From Candidatus Brocadiaceae bacterium (lineage in GTDB: Bacteria > Planctomycetota > Brocadiia > Brocadiales > Brocadiaceae): a stretch of DNA of 8,207 bases. The notes beneath the pieces are model-generated. The model saw only the letters and a list, made by a program, of their open reading frames with translations. It searched no databases and was not told the origin of the DNA. The position numbers were made by a program, and so were the translations under genes. The stretch spans positions 1 through 8,207 of the forward strand of contig JANLHY010000058.1 of assembly GCA_024653795.1 (NCBI GenBank), read 5' to 3'. Below, piece after piece: positions 1 to 6,251 of this stretch (its first letter is position 1; every line of letters begins with the position of its first letter).

Positions 1-135
1 TGCGGACTGACGAACGCGAAAGATGCGGTCTCTCGCCACGATATAATACCAATCGCCTGCCCTGGTTACCCGAAACATCTGTCCGCACAAGAGGGTGTGT
101 TCAAGATTGAAATCTTTTACGAGAATTTTCTGCAT
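1..135 (-). CDS. OGG1-like DNA glycosylase, N-terminal fragment (cut by window edge)
   Basis: The 45 codons from an ATG at 135 stay open to the window edge, so only the N-terminus is present. The translation begins MQKILVKDFNLEHTLLCGQM and continues FRVTRAGDWYYIVARDRIFRV. This fits the N-terminal domain of the 8-oxoguanine DNA glycosylase (OGG1/AlkA-like) family, which typically opens with 'FdLe-TL-cGQ-FRW' followed by a short beta-strand region. Members excise oxidised or alkylated bases in base-excision repair; the catalytic helix-hairpin-helix and Lys/Asp would lie beyond position 1 and cannot be checked. No Shine-Dalgarno is visible before the ATG, but a strong promoter lies just upstream, so translation may be nearly leaderless. 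The fragment is richer in G+C than the sugar cluster and is probably a chromosomal housekeeping gene bordering it. I judge the family likely and the exact substrate unknown. Confidence 0.72.
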   Translation of the reverse strand, partial: MQKILVKDFNLEHTLLCGQMFRVTRAGDWYYIVARDRIFRVRQSA

Positions 136-146
136 CTTAATGTAAG

Positions 147-176
147 AATATAACAGTTTAGTCTCTCGTATGTCAA
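147..176 (-). promoter_or_regulatory. Sigma-70-type promoter for the DNA glycosylase gene
   Basis: Read on the minus strand there is a perfect -35 box TTGACA (176-171), an 18-nt spacer and a -10 box TATATT (152-147); TTATAT one base upstream gives a 17-nt spacer. Transcription would start near position 140, only about five bases before the ATG at 135, implying a very short leader. It separates this gene from the sugar cluster upstream. It was found by eye and is not experimentally supported. Confidence 0.6.
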
Positions 177-243
177 GCAAGTGCATGAAAATATCTTACC
201 CTCCCCTGGCGAGGCAAAGCCGCAGACCAATAAACGAGTTTGG

Positions 244-310
244 AACCACAGATTTCACAGATTGCACAGATAAAAAATACCAATTCATATAATCTGTGAA
301 ATCTGTGGTT
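244..310. repeat. Inverted repeat, 20-bp perfect arms ('ccacagatttcacag' type)
   Basis: The left arm 244-263 (aaccacagatttcacagatt) is the exact reverse complement of the right arm 291-310. A 27-base A+T-rich loop separates them. The left arm is followed by another partial copy of the motif (gcacagat, 264-271), giving a small direct-repeat flavour. There is no T-tract after either arm, so it is a poor intrinsic terminator. It resembles the interspersed palindromic repeats or REP/MITE-like sequences found many times in some environmental bacterial genomes. That comparison is from memory and copy number cannot be judged here. Confidence 0.8.
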
Positions 311-527
311 TCTGTTGTTATATTTATAGTCAGATAGATACTGGACGCATAATTATTTATTATGCCATAATCTACGTATATTAGAACACATACAATAATT
401 GCTGGTGATATTTGTATAAAAATTCATTATGTATTTTCAAAAACTTCCGATTATAATGGTGTCCTTTTCTCCAAATAGATGTCATACATTTTGATAAACC
501 ACAATCGATTTTAGTAACGGTTCAGCC

Positions 528-686
528 CACCGCAAAGGCGCAAAGGACACAAAGAAAAACCTTAAAAAATGTGAAAAAACATCACAGAAGGATTATCTTC
601 TATAACAAAATCATAAAGTTTTCAGAAATTTTCAGCATTTACTTTCTAAAAAATACTACCTTTGCGCTCTTTGCGCCTTTGCGGTG
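528..686. repeat. Inverted-repeat element, 27-bp arms ('caccgcaaaggcgcaaag' type), MITE-like
   Basis: The left arm 528-554 and right arm 660-686 are inverted copies. They are identical over the outer 18 bases (caccgcaaaggcgcaaag) and match at 24 of 27 overall. The 105-base interior is A+T-rich and non-coding. Short reiterations of 'gcaaag' inside each arm make it partly self-similar. It has the shape of a small non-autonomous insertion or REP-like element and ends about 20 bases beyond the stop codon of the epimerase gene. No clear target-site duplication is visible. Confidence 0.72.
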
Positions 687-704
687 AAGTATTACGGAGA
701 GGCA

Positions 705-1214
705 TTAACCAATCCCCAAATCTCTTTGTGATAAGATTGGATTTTTTATTGGCCACCATATATCTAGTTTCGGATCATTCCATAGCAGGGTAAATTGGTT
801 GGCGCGGTTATAATAGGTGCTTTGTTTATAGCAAAATATCGCTTGTTCACTTAAAATCAGATGACCGATGCCAAAATTTGGAGGCACTAAGACTTGAATA
901 CAATTTTTTTCTGATAAGGTAAAGGATTCCCATTGGCGATATTGGGGAGAATTTTTATCCCAATTAACCACGACTAAATAAAATTTGCCATATAAACAGG
1001 AAATCAATTTCCATGTCTCACTGTCACCGTGTATCCCACGCAAGACATGCTTTGATGAAATAGAAATGTCATCCTGGACAAATTTCACTTTTATGCCGGC
1101 ATTTGTGTAAAGTTGTTCATTGTACAATTCAACATACGTCCCCCTGAAATCTTCGAAAATAGTAGGGGGCTTAATCGTCAAAACCCCCGTAAGTTTGGAT
1201 TGCTTAACTTCCAT
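705..1214 (-). CDS. dTDP-4-dehydrorhamnose 3,5-epimerase (RmlC) family protein
   Basis: A cupin-fold sugar-nucleotide epimerase of 169 residues; classical RmlC is about 180. Such enzymes epimerise NDP-4-keto-6-deoxyhexoses in the cytoplasm during surface-sugar synthesis. Visible family marks are 'FVQDDISIS', 'VLRGIHGD' with the presumed catalytic base His62, Lys69 in 'TWKL', 'VPPNFGIGHLIL' (108-121), Tyr129 in 'FCYKQSTYY', 'WNDP' (145-148), 'IWWPI' and a closing 'LSQRD' (Asp165). I chose the ATG at 1214 because a GGAG (1225-1222) sits seven bases ahead and homology begins there; an ATG at 1271 would add 19 unrelated residues. It overlaps the glycosyltransferase stop by 11 bases, which suggests coupling. 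No RmlA, RmlB or RmlD partner is in the window, so the true substrate may be another keto-sugar. The family is secure, the exact reaction less so. Confidence 0.88.
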   Translation of the reverse strand: MEVKQSKLTGVLTIKPPTIFEDFRGTYVELYNEQLYTNAGIKVKFVQDDISISSKHVLRGIHGDSETWKLISCLYGKFYLVVVNWDKNSPQYRQWESFTLSEKNCIQVLVPPNFGIGHLILSEQAIFCYKQSTYYNRANQFTLLWNDPKLDIWWPIKNPILSQRDLGIG

Positions 1215-2640
1215 ATTTGTTCTCCAATGTTTTATCCTCCATGTCCTTAACAGCCACAATAGTAGCTGCAAGTGTTTTCAATCTGTTTATCAATTCTTGG
1301 GTTCCTTCCCTAGATGCTATTAAAAAACAGGTGTTTACAATATCTTCCAATGAAGCTAATGCAGTGTTTGACATACCTTGCAGAAAATGATAGACACCTT
1401 CAGTTTCTGTTGTCGTTAATAAGTTGTTTAAGATATTTGCAACTTCGCGTAATTGATATTTTGCCAGAATTCCCTTATTAAGAACATCACGTATATGTTG
1501 GTTTTCTAACAGTTTATGCAACTGTATTTTACACAGTAGTCCATAAAGTCCATCATGCATTGGTTCTTTTTGAATTGATTCAATGGCCTCTGCATAGCGC
1601 CCTAAGTCACACAAAGCTACTGCCCTCGCATGATGTAGCTTTGGAATATTTAACGATGCTTTAATTATTATATCTGAAAATTCAAGCAACTCGTTTGATA
1701 GCCCTTTACCGTTTAAATAATTACAAGCATCTATGACAACTTTACCCAAAAAATTTATATCGGGTTCATAGCTGAGGGCACGTTTAAACATCGTTTTAGC
1801 ATCTTCAAACGCACCCGCATAGGACAAAAAAGAAGGTATCATCATTAAATGAAAACCAGCATAGGCACGGTAGCGAAGTGGCATAATTGAAGAGGTGTTT
1901 TTTTCTGTATTACATAAGGAATCAAATGATCTCATAAGTTCAGATACCATGCTATGCAATACTGCAGGTGTTGAAGATAACTGCTCTTTATGAACAGCAA
2001 ATTTTGCGACAAAACCCGGTATATACAAGATGGGATATTTAATTCCAACTATGGCATAGTAATCATACATAACACTGCCTTCAAGTTTTGTTTTTGATTT
2101 AAAGTAGCAACTTGTACATTCAAAAAAACCAGACTCTTTCAACTTTGAAGTTCTAAAGAAGCTTGAACAATAATGAGGAACTATTTCAAAACAAAGGAAT
2201 TTAACCACATCCCACCCAGGTGATGGATTTGGTATTCCATCTGGAATATTCCCATCAATGTCCGTAGCATATACATCACCATAAATTGCAGCTACTTTTG
2301 GATGTTTCTCCAGGTTGCTTACACCCCACGAGACTGTATGCGGAAAGTATTCTTCATCAGCCCAGCACAGTCCTATAATGTCTCCCGTACATCTGCGAAG
2401 GCCTTTAAGATATGCGTCAGAAGCCCCTCCGAAATCTGGCTCAGATACTAGCTTGATTCGTTCATCCTTATACTCCTTGATTATATCAAGCGTTCGATCT
2501 GTAGATGCGCCATCCTGAATAATATATTCAATATTGGTATAATCCTGAGACAGCACACTTTCAATACACCGTCTTATGGTGCGTTCAGCATTTCTACATA
2601 TAGTTACTACCGACACCTTCGGATTAGAATTATATACCAT
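1204..2640 (-). CDS. Family 2 glycosyltransferase with a helical, TPR-like C-terminal half
   Basis: A protein of 478 residues from the ATG at 2640. Residues 8-125 form a GT-A glycosyltransferase domain: 'KVSVVTICRNAERTI' at the first strand, 'IIQDGASTD' with Asp43, 'SEPDFGGASDAYLKG' (66-80), and 'CWADEEYF' (92-99), where Asp95/Glu96 replace the usual metal-binding DXD. It would transfer a sugar from a nucleotide-sugar donor in glycan assembly. From about residue 255 the sequence becomes helical with TPR-like units ('GAFEDAKTMFKRALSYEP', 'HARAVALCDLGRYAEAIESI'), unusual length for a simple GT2 and possibly a protein-docking domain. No membrane segment is evident, so it probably acts in the cytoplasm. 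A GTG at 2655 is possible, but GGTGG lies only upstream of the ATG. The gene follows the radical SAM gene by 30 bases and overlaps the epimerase. Donor and acceptor are unknown. Confidence 0.88.
   Translation of the reverse strand: MVYNSNPKVSVVTICRNAERTIRRCIESVLSQDYTNIEYIIQDGASTDRTLDIIKEYKDERIKLVSEPDFGGASDAYLKGLRRCTGDIIGLCWADEEYFPHTVSWGVSNLEKHPKVAAIYGDVYATDIDGNIPDGIPNPSPGWDVVKFLCFEIVPHYCSSFFRTSKLKESGFFECTSCYFKSKTKLEGSVMYDYYAIVGIKYPILYIPGFVAKFAVHKEQLSSTPAVLHSMVSELMRSFDSLCNTEKNTSSIMPLRYRAYAGFHLMMIPSFLSYAGAFEDAKTMFKRALSYEPDINFLGKVVIDACNYLNGKGLSNELLEFSDIIIKASLNIPKLHHARAVALCDLGRYAEAIESIQKEPMHDGLYGLLCKIQLHKLLENQHIRDVLNKGILAKYQLREVANILNNLLTTTETEGVYHFLQGMSNTALASLEDIVNTCFLIASREGTQELINRLKTLAATIVAVKDMEDKTLENKYGS
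1222..1225 (-). promoter_or_regulatory. Ribosome-binding site deciding the epimerase start
   Basis: GGAG on the minus strand lies seven bases before the ATG at 1214 and inside the 3' end of the glycosyltransferase gene. The alternative in-frame ATG at 1271 has no comparable site, so this motif supports the shorter protein. Confidence 0.6.
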
Positions 2641-2670
2641 TAAACTATCCACCACCGTAGAAACAATTAT

Positions 2671-4152
2671 TTAGTTAAAATAATTTTCAAGCAACTTTCT
2701 CTTCAGTCTTGTTTTTGTCATTTTTTGAATATGTTCTTTGACCTGCATCCCGAACTTCTTTTCAACCATGGCTAAATAGCTGGGATTTTCGAAATACTTA
2801 TGAAAGGCATCATCTCTGAATTGCAATACTTCCTTTGCCGTGATATGTTTTGTGGGAAGCGGCAACATTTCGTACGAATGTTGAGAAAACCCATGCCACT
2901 CTTTTGGTAGTTTCCATCCTTCTTTAATTGCAATGCCATAAAGTTCTGACCCAGGATATGCCATAGCACAGTAAAAATTTGCCCATTCTGAATTTAATTC
3001 CATTGCCATATCCAACGTTTTCCGCATAGTGTCATGGGTATCGTCAGGCAATCCAAAAATATAATTCGCATTTACTCTAATACCAACAGATTGTATTCGC
3101 CGGACAACTTCCAGGATATCTTTTCTTTTCATTTGCTTATTAGCACCATCCCTAATAACTGTGCTTGCGGATTCTATGCCTAATCCGAGCCAATTAATTC
3201 CAGCCTTTTTCATTTTTTGCATATTTTCAAATTTAATTGTGTCTACTCTCGCATAGGCCCACATGTTCAAGTGATAACCTTTTTGAATTATCAAATCTAC
3301 TATTTTCATATAATGTTTTTCGTTCAAAACAAATAATTCATCAACGATTTTAATATTCTTTATTCCGTATTTGTTTACTAACAAACCTATCTCTTCAACT
3401 ACTAACTCAGGGCTTCTATATCTTATACCAGGTTTTCCAAAAGGTGTATTGATGCAACAAAACATGCAACTATACGGACATCCAAGGCTTGTGTATATTG
3501 CCCCATAGGGAACTCTATCATTTATATCATCAAAACAATGCCAGTTGTGAGCCCTGTATATTTCCATTGGTAAAAGATCCCACGCAGCAATAGGCAGCAT
3601 TTTATCCAAATCTGTTATGAGAGGCGCTCTTGCACTGTTTTTAATATTTCCATTGTCAAAAAACCACAAACCTGGAATTATAGAATAATCTTTATTACTT
3701 GAATTTAATGCGCCGAGAAGGCTTTCTAATGTGAATAGACCCTCACCCTCTATAACAAAATCAACGTTTTCCTCTTCAAGCGTTCTTTGTGGTAATGCAG
3801 ATGGGTGTAGACCTCCTATTGCAACCTTGGTAAGTGTTTTTGCTTTAATCGCAGTACAAATCTTCCCTGCAATTGTCATATTTTGTGTTGATGCTGAAGG
3901 CTGTGATCCATACACGATGACCGCAACTAACAAAGGGTCTATTTCACAGACCTTCAAAGACGCTTCCTCAGGTGAAATATTTTCAGCGTTTGCATCAATA
4001 ATTCGTATATTAAAACCGTTATTCCTCAAATATGCGGCGATAACAGTTATCCAAAAAGGAGGTTCAATAGCAGTAAGTTCTTTCCCTAAATCTTGGTAGA
4101 CTTGCTTTCTATCGCCAGGATTTATTAACACTAAATCTACTTTCCCATTCAA
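2671..4152 (-). CDS. B12-binding-domain radical SAM protein
   Basis: A full-length protein of 493 residues. Residues about 5-145 form the Rossmann-like cobalamin-binding domain: 'VDLVLINPGDRK', 'IIDANAEN' (51-58), 'VAIGGLHPSALP' and 'VDFVIEGEGLFTL'. Residues about 215-430 form the radical SAM domain with the [4Fe-4S] cysteines C225, C229 and C232 in 'GCPYSCMFCC', followed by 'KIVDELFVLN', 'WLGLGIESAS' and 'NYIFGLPDDT'. This is class B architecture; studied members use methylcobalamin and SAM to methylate unactivated carbon or phosphorus, or catalyse ring rearrangements. In this cluster a role in C-methylating or otherwise modifying a sugar or lipid is inference. The start is a TTG at 4152 because a strong AAGGAG (4168-4163) lies ten bases ahead and no in-frame ATG is nearby. 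The start overlaps the stop of an orphan reading frame (TTGA). The fold is certain, the substrate unknown. Confidence 0.92.
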   Translation of the reverse strand: MNGKVDLVLINPGDRKQVYQDLGKELTAIEPPFWITVIAAYLRNNGFNIRIIDANAENISPEEASLKVCEIDPLLVAVIVYGSQPSASTQNMTIAGKICTAIKAKTLTKVAIGGLHPSALPQRTLEEENVDFVIEGEGLFTLESLLGALNSSNKDYSIIPGLWFFDNGNIKNSARAPLITDLDKMLPIAAWDLLPMEIYRAHNWHCFDDINDRVPYGAIYTSLGCPYSCMFCCINTPFGKPGIRYRSPELVVEEIGLLVNKYGIKNIKIVDELFVLNEKHYMKIVDLIIQKGYHLNMWAYARVDTIKFENMQKMKKAGINWLGLGIESASTVIRDGANKQMKRKDILEVVRRIQSVGIRVNANYIFGLPDDTHDTMRKTLDMAMELNSEWANFYCAMAYPGSELYGIAIKEGWKLPKEWHGFSQHSYEMLPLPTKHITAKEVLQFRDDAFHKYFENPSYLAMVEKKFGMQVKEHIQKMTKTRLKRKLLENYFN

Positions 4153-4250
4153 TTTCTGAATACTCCTTTTAAATTTATATCAATACCACCAAAGATAGTA
4201 CGTTCCTCATTAGCACATACTTCTTCCCAAGTATTACCATCAGATGAGAA
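4149..4250 (-). pseudogene. Orphan 3' end of a lost gene (33 codons, no start)
   Basis: Read on the minus strand, codons from 4250 give FSSDGNTWEEVC followed by ANEERTIFGGIDINLKGVFRN and a TGA at 4151-4149. The composition is protein-like (mixed hydrophobic and charged residues, 'DGxTW' as in beta-sandwich carbohydrate-binding or discoidin-type domains). The frame has no start codon and is closed upstream by TAA at 4253-4251. Its TGA overlaps the TTG start of the radical SAM gene, the arrangement expected of a genuine upstream operon partner. I read it as the C-terminal remnant of a deleted gene. I do not recognise the family, and it is not in the frame of the SGNH gene upstream. Confidence 0.45.
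4163..4168 (-). promoter_or_regulatory. Strong ribosome-binding site for the TTG-started radical SAM gene
   Basis: AAGGAG on the minus strand, ten bases before the TTG at 4152. A nearer-looking ATG at 4148-4146 is out of frame and stops after three codons, so this site supports the unusual TTG start. Confidence 0.6.
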
Positions 4251-4287
4251 TTAGTGCTTTTTATAATAAATGTTCAGGTTGTTTTTG

Positions 4288-5478
4288 CTAAACCCTTAGC
4301 TGTTTGTTTTGATAATTTTCTTTTGAAAAATCAACTATTACACCAGATATATCACCTGTATAAACAATCCCAACTAGGTTAAATGTCCAGTATAAGGGAT
4401 CAACTTTAGGTATAACTTCCTCAGCATGACCTAATTTTGTATAATTATTAGGTATGGAGTCCGCTAGGTTTACACTTATTGGTTCATAGTCGGAGGTTTC
4501 AATGTATTCATTTCTCAAATCAGCCCATAAAATTATGTATTCGTTACAAAGAGTTTCAATACTATTATGCAATGTACTTTTAATTATAGTTTTTGAAGGA
4601 CTTGTCAGCGTTATGTAGCCGTCATAATACGAAGATTTTGCTAATAAGCCGAGCAACTTTCCTTTAAGTAGGAAAGAAATTCTTAATCCTGGTTTTATAA
4701 TTAAATATTTCTCACTAAGCAACGAATTTTTGAAGTAACCAACAGGCTCATGCTTGCCCTGTTTCAGATCTGAATAAAAATCTTCAAGAAAACGAATTCT
4801 ATTATAATTAGCTGCGAAGATGGGTTCTGGTAAGTCATCTAGTGGCTGATATGAAATATCGTCAAGACTTGTCAATATTGATTGAGAAATAACATCAGTA
4901 CCTTCAGGACGTTTGAAATGAAAAAAATCTTTATAATACAGATTTTTTAAAAATATCTTGCCGAATTCTTTTGTAATTAATTCCGGCAAATTAATAATTG
5001 GCAATCTATAGTGATCTGCAACTTCTTCATACAATTTTGTAACTAAACATCTCGAATTTAAAATATCATCTATGTCCCGATCTTTACCAGTACCAAGAAT
5101 CAAAAATATAATGATACAATTTGGATTTTCCTTCAAAGACATTCTCACAAAACCTTCAAGAGACTTCCCGATTTCATCTAAAGAAGTAAATTGTACTCCA
5201 TCATAATCATTGTAGGCTTTGTCATTAACCCAATATTCATGAAATATTATATCGCTATGCCTTGATAAATTATGGCGGTGAAGACTGAGTGTTGCCATAA
5301 GACCAGGTGCTGAACCTAATCCAAAATTATTAAAACTGTGATTATCCCTACACAAACAATTAAGTTTCTCCATTAAACTCTTAGTATATCCGTGGGGGCT
5401 GACAGTATTAGAACCACCAACAAATGATATCCGTTTTGAAGCCTTTACAAGTTCAGATATTTTTAAATTTTTATTCAT
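4288..5478 (-). CDS. SGNH/GDSL-hydrolase-like protein with an extra C-terminal domain
   Basis: A protein of 396 residues. The first ~205 show the SGNH blocks in order: block I 'ISFVGGSNTVSP' with the nucleophile candidate Ser23, block II 'NFGLGSAPG' (Gly53/Gly55), block III 'FHEYWVND' with Asn85, and block V 'DFFHFKRPEG' with Asp184 and His187. The family includes esterases, acetyl-hydrolases and acyl-transferases, several acting on polysaccharide O-acetyl groups; de-acetylating or acylating the cluster's glycan is inference. Residues about 215-396 look beta-rich and could be a carbohydrate-binding module; I do not recognise them. No signal peptide or membrane segment is seen, so it appears cytoplasmic, unusual if it acts on finished polymer. 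The ATG at 5478 lacks a clear Shine-Dalgarno. A 135-base gap with a gene remnant separates it from the radical SAM gene. Confidence 0.75.
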   Translation of the reverse strand: MNKNLKISELVKASKRISFVGGSNTVSPHGYTKSLMEKLNCLCRDNHSFNNFGLGSAPGLMATLSLHRHNLSRHSDIIFHEYWVNDKAYNDYDGVQFTSLDEIGKSLEGFVRMSLKENPNCIIIFLILGTGKDRDIDDILNSRCLVTKLYEEVADHYRLPIINLPELITKEFGKIFLKNLYYKDFFHFKRPEGTDVISQSILTSLDDISYQPLDDLPEPIFAANYNRIRFLEDFYSDLKQGKHEPVGYFKNSLLSEKYLIIKPGLRISFLLKGKLLGLLAKSSYYDGYITLTSPSKTIIKSTLHNSIETLCNEYIILWADLRNEYIETSDYEPISVNLADSIPNNYTKLGHAEEVIPKVDPLYWTFNLVGIVYTGDISGVIVDFSKENYQNKQLRV

Positions 5479-5578
5479 TAATACTTATGCGTCTACTCAC
5501 TATATTATGTAATCAAAATTACCACCGCTATGAAGCGTAACGAAATCGTTGCCAGACGATCGTCCTGTTGTGCATAAT

Positions 5579-6157
5579 TTACTTCATTGTCCACCAATCA
5601 GGCAACTCAACCTGAAGTATCAAATTATTCTGGACTACGAAGTGTGTAACCGCTTGGACGACACCATCATGTTCTCGGCAGAAGCCATTATAAAAATCAT
5701 GCCCGCCTAGAACACCCCCCCCTCGAATCTTTGGATAAAAAGAAATAATATCCTCACGCACAAACGACTCCTCATGATTTCCATCAATGTAAACGAAATC
5801 AAGTTCATCTGGGATTTCATCTAAAGCGTCTGATGACTTCTTGAAAATCCAAGATACTTTGTTGGCATATTGAGATAATCGCTCTAAGGCTTCTTTCTTA
5901 GCAAGTGGTAATGGATCTTGGTCAACACCATAGTGAGTCTTGCCCTCTTTATACTCAGTGTATAGTTCATAGGGGTCAACCAAATATAGCTGTTTAATAT
6001 CAAGATGCTTGAGGAGACTCTCGGTGTGTAATCCTTTATAAACCCCAATCTCTACTCCAATTAGATTATTTCCTGAAACAGCCAGCCGTTCAAAAGGCCG
6101 TGGGAAAACGCGATGTTTCAAATCGCTAAGTATGTTGATTATTTTCTTCTCATCCAT
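5579..6157 (-). CDS. Class I SAM-dependent methyltransferase (Methyltransf_24-like)
   Basis: A compact 192-residue methyltransferase. The SAM-binding motif I is 'IGVEIGVYKG' (33-42), followed by the acidic ribose-binding residue in 'YLVDPYE' (Asp61), 'FVYIDGNHEE' (121-130) and 'GGGVLGGHDF' (146-155), where Asp125, His128 and Asp154 recall the metal-binding residues of the TylF/Methyltransf_24 group. Members O-methylate sugars and natural products and are common in surface-polysaccharide clusters, so sugar O-methylation in the cytoplasm is a reasonable inference. The ATG at 6157 has a good ribosome-binding site, AGAGGA (6168-6163), five bases ahead. The gene lies 94 bases after the previous methyltransferase and 100 bases before the SGNH gene. 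Family is well supported; substrate unknown. Confidence 0.88.
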   Translation of the reverse strand: MDEKKIINILSDLKHRVFPRPFERLAVSGNNLIGVEIGVYKGLHTESLLKHLDIKQLYLVDPYELYTEYKEGKTHYGVDQDPLPLAKKEALERLSQYANKVSWIFKKSSDALDEIPDELDFVYIDGNHEESFVREDIISFYPKIRGGGVLGGHDFYNGFCREHDGVVQAVTHFVVQNNLILQVELPDWWTMK

Positions 6158-6251
6158 TTTATTCCTCTGTATAAGTTAAAGAGATGAATTAAATATCAAA
6201 AGCAGTTTCCAATTCATTAATCTGTAAAGATAAATAAATATTTTAATAATC

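Larger units (their letters stand above)
136..704. other. Non-coding region between the epimerase and the DNA glycosylase
   Basis: These 569 bases hold no recognisable gene. They contain the promoter at 147-176, a 20-bp perfect inverted repeat (244-310) and a second, unrelated inverted-repeat element (528-686). The stretch 311-527 is very A+T-rich. It contains one open frame on the minus strand (about 521-381; from the ATG at 485 it would be 34 residues, starting MTSIWRKGHHYN) without a convincing ribosome-binding site or recognisable relatives. I see no tRNA and no convincing terminator with a T-tract. Confidence 0.6.

Noticed and set aside
381..521. Small open frame on the minus strand (from ATG 485: MTSIWRKGHHYN…)
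   Set aside because: Very A+T-rich, no clear ribosome-binding site and no recognised relatives; kept only as a note in the non-coding region entry.
244..686. CRISPR array or intrinsic terminator formed by the repeats
   Set aside because: The repeats are inverted pairs of two different families without regularly spaced spacers, and neither stem is followed by a T-tract.
1215..1271. Longer epimerase start at 1271
   Set aside because: The extra 19 residues lie inside the glycosyltransferase gene, do not look like RmlC sequence, and the ATG at 1214 has its own GGAG.
2641..2655. GTG start at 2655 for the glycosyltransferase
   Set aside because: Possible, but there is no ribosome-binding site before it, while GGTGG precedes the ATG at 2640; the difference is only five residues.
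3731..4099. Plus-strand open frame of 122 codons
   Set aside because: It is antisense to the well-supported B12-binding domain of the radical SAM gene and has no recognisable protein features.
6189..6242. Possible gene tail ending …QINELETAFDI in the gap between the two methyltransferase genes
   Set aside because: Only 17 codons, in the same frame as the upstream methyltransferase after two stop codons; too short to separate from chance.
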